From Ridgeia piscesae (taxonomy: Eukaryota > Annelida > Polychaeta > Sabellida > Siboglinidae), in contig JAODUO010000117.1 in assembly GCA_025642075.2 (NCBI GenBank), positions 490,001 to 554,000 on the forward strand: DNA of 64,000 nucleotides, in the 5' to 3' direction. Of this stretch, positions 52,113 to 63,613 are shown piece after piece; within the stretch, counting starts at the first letter, position 1, and each line of letters starts with the position of its first letter. The notes under the pieces were generated by a model. The model saw nothing but the letters and a program-made list of their open reading frames with translations, did no database searches and had not been told where the DNA came from. A program made the translations under genes and the position numbers.

Positions 52113-52706
52113 GGAAGAATATACGAGAAGTAAACTATTTGCCCACACCAGTTGGACCAATATTCACAAGAACGCATCAGGATCACTGCCATGAAAACTG
52201 TAAAATCGCCTGTGGGTGCAGGGAAATGGAAATAAACGTAGATTGGAAAAACATATATGTGTATCTTACACATCTTTAAAATGAAAACTGGTTACATAAT
52301 AGCGGATGTAGTGTTTGTTTTGTGCTCTGGATGATTAAAAAAATCGTTGTTTTCGTCGGCCATTTATGACATGCAGTCACGTCAGCTTTGAAAGTCGCAA
52401 CTACAACTAAAATTACACATAAAATGTGGATAAATATTGTTATCACTAAGAAAAACGAAAACAAATTGCGTACGTACGCAACAAGTGACGTCGTTAATAG
52501 CAGACAACTTGTGTGCTTCCCACAGCGTTGAAACATCCGTCTGGGCACTATTTTTGGCTGATTATAAACAAATGTAAACTGTTGAGGTACTGGAAGAAGC
52601 CATGTCATAAATAAAATTAAAGTATGATCGTTTCTCGCGAAATGTTGTGCTTAGCAAAGAGGTGGCGTCCGAAAAGTATGTTACGTTCGGACCAAAGTTG
52701 AACCTA

Positions 52707-53215
52707 CTTTTTATGTAAATTATGCATTCAATTAAAACGCCGCTTGAACACAATGTTCTCGAGTTCATTTACCACATACTCAGTCGGTACGGCTATTCAG
52801 GAAGCTTCCGTTTGGAAGTTACGAAAGTTTGAAATCGAGGTTTCCGACCGATGCAAGATGTTACGTACGGACACGTGGAACGATTTTATTCAGTGTGACG
52901 TAGGTTTTATGGCTTTTGGGTCAAAGGTTATTAGGTTTTTGAAAATGAATAACATTGGTATTGATGCAATGACATTTTACGATATTATTGGTTTGTGATT
53001 TAATTTTAGGCAAAGGTCCGGGATGCCTCTCGTATGTAACAAACACGCCCCGTGCGTGGTGGTGTCCGAGTTTCGTGTGCGACAGAGACGGAGATAATGT
53101 TCAACAGTTGCCATTTATGTCTTACCATTCAGTAAAAAGCAAGGTTGTATGTATTATTGTATCGTGCATAACATCAACGACAGACAACATGATCAGCTCA
53201 ATGCTTTCTTATTAA
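52707..53215 (+). repeat. Array 3' block, copy identical to 45876-46384
   Basis: See 45876-46384. The offset is constant at 6831 bp, so no indel separates the two copies. Confidence 0.7.
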
Positions 53216-53404
53216 AACGTTTGGTGAAAATAATCCCCGTGTCCTGCTAGCTGCGGACAATTTCAGCATGTTATACACTAATATACTTTGATTGAAACGC
53301 AATTTGCAGCTGGCTTAAACATATGCATTTTAGAATGAAGTGAGAACATTGAATTGAAAGATTGCACTGAAAGACCAGGACAAATAAGGTATGTGTAATG
53401 TATC

Positions 53405-54106
53405 TTCGTATTTACTAAACTGGCAAATTATACCAAGTATTAATATACACAATTATAATACTCGTGCAAAAGATAATATACATACTTTTAGAGTTAAGCA
53501 TAAATTTGCAATGACATGTCTTAGACACAGCCTCCCACATACTATAAATGAGACTCCAGATACAATTAAAAACAAAATATACACTCACAGCTTGCATGGC
53601 TTGATAATTTATATAAAAAACATGTTTGCTAAACAACTACAGTGATATATGTACTCTATCACATTGTTATATATGTCAACTAAATTAATAAATATATGTT
53701 AATGTTCATTAGCCCATCTCCACACCACATCACACTTTCTTACTTAAAGCGAACACTTCCAAATAAACATTTGAGTTAGACATCTTGTATACTAAGGACC
53801 ATACTACTTTATACCATGAAATTATGGTGGCTCCTATTACAGCGACATTATTGTGTTAATAGGAGCTACCGACCCCAGTTTGTAAATGTTATATGATTGT
53901 GGGTTTTTATTTTGGTACAATAAGAATTACTATAAGTGCACACATTTGTATGTATTGTAAGCCTTAACGTATAGACTTATAATAGTATATGAACATGATA
54001 TAATATGTGTGTATGTATGCTTGTATAAATGTACTAACGAAATTGATGTACTTTCAACAAATTATATAACTACTTGGGGTCAATAAATATTACGGTTATG
54101 GTTATC
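53405..54106 (+). mobile_element. 5'-truncated LINE insertion with 4-bp target duplication
   Basis: Unit C/D continuity is broken by 702 bp flanked by TATC (53401-53404 and 54103-54106). The left part codes for NIHNYNTRAKDNIHTFRVKH, TCLRHSLPHTINETPDTIKN and KIYTHSLHGLIIYIKN up to the stop at 53643-53645, the C-terminus of a LINE ORF2. A 450-bp 3' UTR ends GGTCAATAAATATTACGG and TTATGG. It is absent at the matching places of copies B and C, so it is a young insertion. Confidence 0.8.
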
Positions 54107-54113
54107 GCACTAT

Positions 54114-54443
54114 CTAAATTTTCGCTCGTGACATTATGTCCAATTCTTTCAAAAGTCTAGAAAATACTTTTTTGTTCTTCTCGATCATCAGGTACGGGTT
54201 TGGCTCTAATTCCAGTACGTAGAGTTCGTCCAGGCATGTCGGGTAGCATTTCTCGTAAACCTCTTTGCAAAACTGGATACGATATTTCCTAGCTGGTTGG
54301 CTGCAGTTGTTTTTCTCGTAGCATTCGTAATACTTCTTCACGCAGTACGCCCTGCATAGCGATTTGTTTTCTACACTGTTTCTATTTGGCTTTTGACCCT
54401 GTCGATTAACACCGGATACTAGGATCAGCGGAACGTACAGTAT
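54114..54443 (-). CDS. Seven-cysteine small protein, copy D (main exon)
   Basis: 109 codons after acceptor TTGTTGTAG (AG at 54445-54444). ILYVPLILVSGVNRQGQK at the start, CRAYC, YYECYEKNNC, FCKEVYEKCYPTC and CLDELYVLELEPNP. Stop codon only 8 bp from the LINE insertion ending at 54106, which therefore forms its 3' UTR. Candidate 5' exon ATGATGGCCATG at 54681-54670. Function unknown. Confidence 0.7.
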   Translation of the reverse strand: MLYVPLILVSGVNRQGQKPNRNSVENKSLCRAYCVKKYYECYEKNNCSQPARKYRIQFCKEVYEKCYPTCLDELYVLELEPNPYLMIEKNKKVFSRLLKELDIMSRAKI

Positions 54444-54972
54444 CTACAACAAAGAGTACTAATTAGACCCCATAAATTATAGGCTTCACGCATTTTGTGC
54501 CCAAAGATATAACTGTTGTGCCCGGGAACACCATCAATATTATTACGCAAAGTGAATTGATACCTAGACTTATGGATACTCCATTCAAATGGCAATGTTT
54601 TGTAGGCACTACAAAAGCACGTCGTTTGTAGATCAGTAACAATTACTACTGTTTACGCAATGAAACTGTCATGGCCATCATAAAATGTATACATTCGGTT
54701 TTCGTGCCGTCCGATAAGTAAGCATGACCCAGTGGTCGAATACTTCATGGCCGTACACTAGGGTTAACAGAACATACTAAAGTTAATGCACATATGTGCA
54801 AGAATTCTGACTACTTCTGCTCATCAGCATCACTATAGAAACCCTGCCAATGGGTGATTACGTTTAGATTGACAATTAACGCAAGAACATAAATCTTATT
54901 CTTGGCCCGTTGCCGCACAGCGTGTTGTGTCGTGTCCTGTTGTAATACCTATACGTAATATAATGGGGTTCC

Positions 54973-55059
54973 ACAAATTCACGTTAGTCGCTAGAGGCGC
55001 TAATACGCAACTAGACCGTAGTTGCGTATCAGCGCCTCTAGCGACTAACGTGGATTTGT
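54973..55059. repeat. Near-perfect hairpin, 41-bp arms
   Basis: Left arm 54973-55013 and right arm 55019-55059 are reverse complements with two mismatches, separated by GACCG. It starts where unit D stops matching units B and C. Confidence 0.9.
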
Positions 55060-55149
55060 TTGCGTGTTTTGCTGAACGCCTGTTTAAATCATCCTCAAAT
55101 AGCTATTGAATGTGCAGGCGCGTAGCCAGCGATATTTTGTATGTGGTCA

Positions 55150-55310
55150 TGCCGTATGTGTGGTCAATAGACAGAACAGATTGCCGTATGTGTTGTCAAT
55201 AGACAGAACAGCATGCCGTATGTGTGGTCAATAGACAGAACAGCATGCCGTATGTGTGGTCAATAGACAGAACAGATTGCCGTATGTGTGGTCAATAGAC
55301 AGAACAGCCG
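55150..55310. repeat. 32-bp tandem repeat, five copies
   Basis: Unit GCCGTATGTGTGGTCAATAG plus ACAGAACAGATT (or GCAT). Slight variants among copies. Confidence 0.9.
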
Positions 55311-55628
55311 AAACAACGCCATCTTGGCATTGAATTCAATCGAACGTCCCGCGACGTTTCATCGACTGTAAATATACATTAATGTAGACATTATGCTTTC
55401 ATATTGACGGACATGTTATACGATATCAATATTTAACTATGTGATAAGACGCAGCAATCTCGTGTGATGAATACGGCGAGCTGTAGATAATTTTAAACAT
55501 CCTTTCCGGCATCGTGCCAACACACCTGTCACCGGGTTACCAGTCGACGTTCCATCGGCTGTAAATGTACATTAATGCACATATTATGCCTTCACATTGA
55601 TGGACATGTCAGACTGTATCCATATATA

Positions 55629-56280
55629 GTATGATCGTTTCTCGCGAAATGTTGTGCGTAGCAAAGAGGTGGCGTCCGAAAAGTATGTTACGTGCGGACC
55701 AAAGTTGGACCTACTTTTTATGTAAATTGTGCTTTCAATTTAAACGACGCTTGAACACAGTGTTTTCGGGTACATTTCCCGCATACTCATTCTGTATGGC
55801 TATTTAGTAAGCTTCCGTTGGGAAGTTACGCAAATTTCAAGTCGAGGTGTCCGACCGATACAAGATGTTACGTATGGAGACGTGGAACGATTTTATTCAG
55901 CGGGACGTAGGTTTTAGGGCTTTTGTGTAACGTATTACGTTTTTGAAAATGAATAACATGTATTGGTATTGACGCAATGACATTTTACGATATGATTGGT
56001 TTGTGATTGAATTTTATGCGAAGATCCGGGATGCCTCTCGTATGTAACAAACACGCCCCGTGCGTGATGTCCTAGTTGCGCGTGCAACATACGCGCAGTT
56101 GCAATTTATATCTTACCATTCAGTAAAAAAAAACCTTGTATGTATTATTGTATTGTGCATGATATTAACGACAGTAAACATGATCAGATCAATGCTTTCT
56201 TATTACAATTTTGTGAAAATAATCCCCCCGTTTCATGCTAGCTGTGGACAATTTCAGCATTTGATACACTAATATACTTT
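55629..56280 (+). repeat. Decayed fourth copy of array 3' block
   Basis: GTATGATCGTTTCTCGCGAA at its start and the later words match 52622-53280, with many substitutions and stops. It marks the right end of the duplicated array. Confidence 0.7.
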
Positions 56281-58680
56281 GATTGAAAATATCATGATCA
56301 CACAAAATCTAGGCTAGCTATTGATTTTATTTTTATATATCTGAAGTCAGGAGATGTTAAGCTTTCAATCAGTACAAAACGTCTAAAAAGACACAATTTG
56401 AATGTTTGCTCCTCATGTCACACTTCTGCATTTTTCGTGAGAGCGAGCCATAAAGTAATTCAGCAATCTGGACATTTGATCTGTGTAGCGTGACTTTGTA
56501 CCAACAATGTATAGACAGAAAATAACAGCCCCGCTCCCCTTATGATGTAAACTACTGAGCCTTTTTCAAAATAGTATCGCCAAAACGATCACCGACCCTG
56601 AGGGTGATTACACTCATATAGCATGGCGTCCTGAGTGGTTCTCTGAATTCAAATTGAAATGGGATCGACACCAATTTGATCTCTGTATCACGAGGAAAAC
56701 ACAGTACTTAATGTTGAGAGCCATTTATACAAAATAAAGTATGTTCGTCGGACCAGGTTTTGAACTAATTCCACTCGCATGCCAAGCGGACGTGCTAACC
56801 TAAGCATTCAGAGTCTACCGTACGAAAAACCATTCGCAGGAAACTGTAGGCACACTTTACTGTATGCGATGCTCGGGGGAAAATATATGACTAAGTGGCC
56901 TTTATTACATATTTGTATTTTTAAATGGTGCCCTTTTCATAGGGCTGCAGTTGAATGTGGTGATTATCGGTGTAACGTTGTTCGTGAAATGCGAAGAAAA
57001 AGACGATGGTAACTATGCTGAACCTCACTCCTGGCGACAGGGATGTCAAGAGGAGAACAAGTTGTTGTCGTCGTCGTCGTCGTCGTTTTGTGGTCGGTCG
57101 TTTTTTTGTATTTGAAGAGTATCTTCATAGGCACATGGTTTCGCAACTGCCTCATTGCATTTCCAAATTAACACCGCTTCATGAACGTGACTGGTGTCTC
57201 ACGTTGATACTAAGTATCTCCTTAGCTAGTACAGTGGAAGTGTTCGACCACAGGGACACGGATGAACGTGATGTTTCGACTGATTGATTGGGAGCAATGA
57301 CAGCACGAAGACATAAATAACCAGTCTTGTACGACGCGATATGCTGCTAAATATTTAGCAGACTAAGTCATTAAATTTTATCAATTGCTAAAGAGCGAAA
57401 TACTGGACTCCATCTTTTCCTGAGTAACAATTTTAAAATATCGTTAATTGTCCATATTAAAAGCCATACACAGTTTTATGATACGATGCATGCAAATAAT
57501 GTATTAACCATTGTTGTTATTTTACACACATTCATTTACTATCATCATGATTACGTAAATCACGTGCGACCGACATTTTCAGTTAATCCACCGGCCTTGA
57601 CCTTCCTTCCTCTTCGTACCAGCTGTACGAATTTATCAAATGTCGACCCTTATAAACGATCTATAACGCACTTCCCGTAGAGACTCACCAGCAATAGTCG
57701 CATCGTGCCGTTTGTCTCAGCGTAGCGGAGAGAATCCGTAGCTTTCCGTGTGTACTGTGGTGCATTCACGAGAAGCAGTAGTTAAATCTGCTCACGTAAC
57801 TCTCCAGAATAGCCGATACATCTCTCACCCCGACGATCTACCACTTACAAATATAAGTGGTTTCGAGGGTCCGTCGCTTATAAACACGACCGAATTTGGA
57901 TGCCAGTAATGCCAGGCAATACCTGAGCTAGTGTTGGTGTGAATGTGCAATTGTGTGCTGGTGTGCGAGCAATATATTCAAGTCCACACTTCTTACTCTC
58001 TCAAGCATCCACGACCATTTGCTTCCATTTCATACATTTCCAGACATGCTCTAAAATCTGCTAAATGCTCTGTTTGTCAGCTCTAAGGGAGTGGAATCAA
58101 CTGCCCATCACAGTACGCCAATGGGCAGTTCAAAGTGTACATAATGCTGCGTTCCGCTGCACTCGTGACCACAAAGGTCACCTCTTAAAGGGCAAAAAAG
58201 GCAACGGTTTGGTGTTATGCACCTAAGAGTTTACACAAGCTAACCATTTGCATCTATAATCACATTTTTCGCATTAGTAGTTTCCTCAGAATGTGCTGTT
58301 AAAGTGGGTAAATCTAGCTAAATCACCGACACCATGAATGGGCCCATCTTGGTCCATGCAACCAATCAAAACATAACTTCTATCTGCACTTTGGAAAAGT
58401 ATTAGGTCATAAAGTCGTCTGCTGGTTCAGCTGTCATAACAGAGAGCCAAGCGGTTCGCTAAAAGAGCCTTACGTCGGTTTTTACAACGAAATCGCCACA
58501 CTGTTCCTCATACGCTTGTAGCAACAGTTCAGTGAAAGACAGTATCAATAAGCTCTCTTTTCGTTACCCTTTGAATCGACCAGAACTGAAACGGTAGTCC
58601 AGTTGATTCGTTGGGACAGTCACAAACACACTTACACAGTGCGGATGACAGACAACCGGGTTGGATTGACCCAACCATGA
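56281..58680. other. Mostly unrecognised DNA; tRNA-like and LINE remnants
   Basis: On the minus strand 56815-56745 reads GGTTAGCACGTCCGCTTGGC and then AGTTCAAAACC, a tRNA-like SINE head (weak). At 58080-58220 (plus) ALREWNQLPITVRQW looks like the C-terminal segment of a LINE ORF. A short GTC repeat lies near 57066-57087. No gene seen. Confidence 0.35.
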
Positions 58681-58689
58681 AAACGACTT

Positions 58690-59165
58690 CCACCACCCGC
58701 CAAACTGCTTCTCACCTATCTTACATACATGTACATACACTACGTTATAAAATAAAATCATTTCCATTCTTCTAACGAAGAAAATTCACGAAACAAACGC
58801 GGAAATCTCGACGGCAACTTCGTTGGCCGCTCTGTGGTACCGTAAATTCGCTATATAAGTTAGATTTACACAAAATGCCGTTAGACGGCACGTTTGTGCG
58901 CGCGAATATTTATAAACTTTACTTACTGCATTCGCACGCGCGAAAGAGTTTAATTACTTATAAATAATATAATAATAATTAATTATTATCATCACTATGA
59001 TTAGCAAGAAAAATACGTTTTATTATAATATAATAATATTTTATTTATATAGTGCCACATCCATAATTGGTTGTGGCGCTTCACAATATATTAAAAAATA
59101 TAATATGAAGAAAACTACCCACAGATAATTTTTTTTAATAAATCATGAAACTACATGTGTTGATC
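58690..59165. repeat. Left arm of long imperfect inverted repeat
   Basis: Matches the reverse complement of 62140-62665 over nearly its whole length: CCGCCAAAC, ACATACACTACG, GAAGAAAATTCAC, AAATCTCGACGG, ATATTTATAAAC, TGCATTCGCACG, CATCCATAATTG, GGCGCTTCACAA and CTACCCACAG occur in that order. Confidence 0.75.
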
Positions 59166-59189
59166 TAAAATTCATCTCTGGACATCGAC

Positions 59190-61478
59190 AAATAGTGACA
59201 ACAAAGGTAATGGGGCACAATGAGCGAGTCATGTTTGCATCAGACTTGAAGAAAATAAAACGGGAAGACCTCTACCATCTACCATCATGCGAAGAGCAAC
59301 TGCAAATGTTTACGTCCAACATAAATGAACTGACGGATAAACATTTCCCAACAAAGACAGTAAGACACACAACAGACAAACCATGGGTGTCGGACAGATT
59401 CCGAGATCTAATTCGTCGGCGTCAATATGCATGGAAGGCAGGTGACCAAGCGTTGTACCGTCTTTACACAAACAAGGTAAACCGTCTAGGAAAGTCATTG
59501 AAACAAAAATACTATGATAAACATATCAACGGATTAAAGACATCCAATCCACGCAATTGGTGGAAGGGCATGAAAGAACTGCTTGGATGTCAACAAACTA
59601 GCAGTGACCCCCTTTGCGTCACCTCGCCAATCAAGTGTGTGACGGTAATCTTCTGGAATTCAGCCAACGAATAAACATTTCTTTAAATCAGTGAGTGATC
59701 ACCTACCTGCCCTGAGTGCTGACAAGGACTACCTACAGCTCGAAATACCATGTGTGCCATCTAAATATATTATCCCAGTTGAGAAGGTGGAAAGGCAGTT
59801 ACGCAAACTAGACACAAGTAAAGCACCGGGCTCGGACTCTGTACCAAGCTGGGTCCTTAAAGAGTTCTCTGAATTGCTTGCCGGCCCAGTTGCCGCAATC
59901 TACAACAGCTCACTTCGAGAGGGGCATGTTCCCCGTATCTGGCGTGCTGCATACGTCAGCCTCCTTCCGTAAAAGAAACCGCCAGAACATATCGAAACAG
60001 ACCTCAGACCAATCTCCTTGACTGCTGTGCTGTGTAAACAAATGGAAGAGTTTGTTGTTAAATTGATCTGGGACATCGTTCAAGACAGAGTTGACCCAAA
60101 CAAATACGGCTCCATTAAGAAGTCATCCACTACACATGCCCTCGTTGACCTGTTATATCAGTGTTATACAAGCACAGATGCATCGAAACAGTATGTCAGG
60201 ATACTACTGCTTGACTTCTCTAAGGCATTTGACATACTCAATCATAACATTCTTCTTCAAAAACTTGCAAGTTTTGGCCTCCCGAATATTTTAATGAAGT
60301 GGATCGCTAGTTTCCTTACCGAAAGAACCTCACAAAGTAAGCTGTGCAACACACAATCCTACTGGAATTACATCCATGGCGGAGTGCCACAAGGCACAAA
60401 GCTAGGCCCCATACTTTTCGTCCTCATGATAAATGATCAACAAACAAAGTGCGACTCCTACAAATATGTTGATGACACGTACATCGTTTATACTGGATCA
60501 GACTCCCAAGCGCCAAATCTCCAGGAAGCAGCCGATGCAGCGTATCTGTGGACAATCCAAAATGACATGAAAATCAACAACCGTAAGACAAAAGGGCTTG
60601 TTATTGATTTCCCTAATACAAGGAAAAACTTCCCAACCATACGCATCGACGGAACAGACACTCAGCGAGTAACCGAGGCGAAGATACTTGGCATTATCAT
60701 CACTAGCAACCTGACCTGGGATGTACACGTTGATGAAATAACACGAAAAGCAGGCAAGAGACAGTTTCTACTGCTATAACTCACACGATCAGGCATTCCC
60801 GCTGAAGACCTTCTGACGGTATATACAACGGTGGTCCGGCCTACTCTGGAATACGCATGTCCAGCATGGTCGATCTCACTCACAGTGGGTCTCCAAAATG
60901 ATATGGAGCGTGTACAAAGACGTGCTATGAACACCATATACCCGAACACTCCCTATATCGAAGCATTAGCGAATGCACAGCTGACGTCTCTGAAACAAAG
61001 ACGTGCGCAGTTATGTGAACATTTCTTCACACAAGTCGAACAGCCGCAGCACAAACTGCATAAACTATTACCAAAACCAAGGACTACAACACATAATACA
61101 CGATGCCGTAGTCAATACTATTTACCCAGAGTAAAAACCAACAGGACCAAAAACTTTTTCATTAACTGGTGTCTGTTCAACCAAAAGAACTCAAGTGACT
61201 TTTTTTTAATACGTTTAGTCAAATACATTGACTTGTCGGCGTAACATTTTAACATAAAATATGTTTTAATGTCTTAAATTATCTTAATTAGTTTTATAGA
61301 TACATATCGTATATTCTCTACATTATAATTTATGTTTACGTTAATGTCTTAAATTATATATTATTTGAATCTATTTTAACAAATATACTTTGCATATTTT
61401 ATGTACCCATTTCAATCTCTACGATTGCACAGAGAGAGTGAAATAAACTATTATTATTATTATTATTATTATTATGTG
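59190..61478 (+). pseudogene. CR1/Jockey-like LINE, 5'-truncated and broken
   Basis: Four frames in order (59195-59674, 59691-59972, 60018-60779, 60831-61244) cover the region after the endonuclease to the end. Recognisable are KPWVSDRFRDLIRRRQ, APGSDSVPSWVLKEF, VRILLLDFSKAFDILNH (motif A), GGVPQGTKLGPILFVL (motif B), YKYVDDTYIVY (motif C) and RPTLEYACPAWSISL. Stops or frameshifts at about 59672, 59971 and 60777 separate them. The 3' end is AATAAACTATTATTATT, an (ATT)n tail. It sits between the arms of the long inverted repeat. Confidence 0.9.
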
Positions 61479-61620
61479 CCGAAATAATTAACGAAAATGA
61501 CCTATCAGTATTAAAAAGAACCAATACAAATTCCATAACAACAATAGTGCTAAATTAATGTAAACGTAATATATAATTAAAATGGTAAAATAAGTACGAC
61601 GTAACAATATTTTTCATTCA

Positions 61621-61752
<132 letters not shown>

Positions 61753-62139
61753 TGTGCATAAGAAAATATTATTGAAGCTATTTTTTCTACTTATGAATGA
61801 TATTTTCACCACCAGATATGTAATAATAATGTTTTTTGGACAAGACACTTTATTAATTATCGGGACAATAAATCACTGAAATTTAAACAAAATATGAATA
61901 TATGGGAAATAGATAGTGGTAGAAAAAGAAGGTTTCGGTGCATTTAAAAATAATAATATTAATATGTTATTGTTTTAGTTACTATTGCTAAAACATTGCT
62001 TATATAATATAAGCTTGCAAGCTCGCAGTACACGCGGGATGTTTATAGAAATATTGATAAAATAAACAATGTGACATCATTGAACAACATGTAATTTCCA
62101 TACCTCTTTTATGACTAATAGGCAATTTTAAATAATTAT

Positions 62140-62665
62140 GCAGACACATGTATTTTTAAATAATACCTGTGGGTAGCATTCTTCTTATTGCATATACTTT
62201 AATAACAGTATGTTGTGAAGCGCAACAAACAATTATGGATTTGGCGCTATATAAAATAAACTATTAAAATTATATATTTTTATATTAAATTGTTACTTTT
62301 ATAAACTCTGTTAGACCCATATCACCAAAGCGTTGCCTTTGTTTGCCGTTTAAAATTGTCTGCAGACCATAGTGATGCTGCTAATTATTATTATATTATT
62401 TAGAATTAATTAAACTATTTCGAGCGTGCGAATGCAGTAAGGTTTATAAATATTCTCGCGCACAAACCCGCCATCTAGCGGTATTTTGTGTAAAGCTAAC
62501 TTATAATAGCGAGTTTACGGTAGTCGAAGTTGTCGAGTTGCCGTCCGTCGAGATTTGCGCGTTTCTTTTGTGAATTTTCTTCCTTAGAGGAATACAAGCG
62601 ATTTTGTTGTTGTAATGTAGCGTATGTATATGTATGCAAGAAATGTGAGAAGTTTGGCGGCTTGG
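62140..62665. repeat. Right arm of long imperfect inverted repeat
   Basis: Reverse-complement partner of 58690-59165 with an extra stretch of about 70-100 bp near 62290-62360. Its inner part (GGATTTGGCGCTATATAAAA) is the SINE/LINE-like 3' tail word common in invertebrate repeats. Confidence 0.75.
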
Positions 62666-63613
62666 TTAGGTCAGAAAGTAACAGATAATAATACGCATAT
62701 GCACAGTTCACGCTGACCAAAAAGACTTAACTACGTCATTTTGTTTCTAAAATGGCGTAGTCTATAGACTTTCTATGGCTATGTGTTCTATACCATGCTA
62801 TAAAGAGTGGCAAAATGCTGCGTAGCTTGGTTGCTTCCCAGAGAAGTCGAGATACTGTTCGAACGAACAGATATTCACTGGAGAAAACATTTAAAGCGCG
62901 TTGATCATTCCTGATATCTGGATACTACTCTATAAAAAGAACTTACCTTTATAAGAACTCACCTTTATAATCACTATGGTGCGTATCTTTGCTTTCATTT
63001 GTTGCACATGCGCAAATACTAACGGCACACCACGTATATCGGCTGCTAGCGGAGGGTGATGTCTTACGCACATGGACATTACACTGATCGTAGAACCACT
63101 ATAATAATTTTTACATTTACATGTACAATAAATTAAGTAACAATTACGCAAACTATGAAAAACCATCGCCAGTTGACTTCCGATTATAACGTCCTTTGAT
63201 AGGGTAGTTTCGCAGCTGATACGTGACAGCCGTGTTCTGAATGTTTACCAAATGTTCGTGGAAACACAACATTGTTACATAAACACAATCCTGCACTTCC
63301 TCAAACCGTACCTGTCAACATTTGAAAAGTCCATGGGGGAGATTGCGCGCGAGCTGATACGCCAACCACGAATGGGTCAATGCAACCTTTGCGGACGCAT
63401 GCTTGGAATAGTAATACCCATGGAATTATGAATGAAACAACAAGAAAAACACATTTTCGTGATTTTATTAGCACATCACAACAATTAAACCATTTATACA
63501 TATGCAAGCGCCCTTGTGCAATTATTCATCACCAAAGTGCCCAAAACAGGTTCTATTCTCTATATCAAGTAATTACAACCCTTGAAAACTTTAAGTGTTT
63601 AATTTCAATATTT
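62666..63613. other. Unrecognised DNA
   Basis: No gene seen. ACCGTACCTGTCAACATTTG near 63307-63326 may be the end of the DNA transposon whose transposase relic follows, but no partner repeat is within the window. Confidence 0.3.

Larger units (their letters stand above)
42879..56280. repeat. Tandem segmental duplication carrying the seven-cysteine genes
   Basis: Units starting near 42688, 46560, 49575 and 54107 (an older, diverged one near 38940) share a common order on the plus strand: gene, upstream region with CATGGCCATCAT, a block with GGAGACATGCGCGACCG, a LINE relic, and a 3' block with GGCAAAGGTCCGGGATGCC. Unit B (about 3 kb) lacks the middle of the LINE relic, unit C (about 4.5 kb) has a 702-bp insertion, and unit D lacks the relic and has a hairpin and a 32-bp repeat instead. 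Confidence 0.85.

Noticed and set aside
56779..57287. 77- and 93-codon plus-strand frames
   Set aside because: No homology, contain a GTC microsatellite and a tRNA-like remnant.
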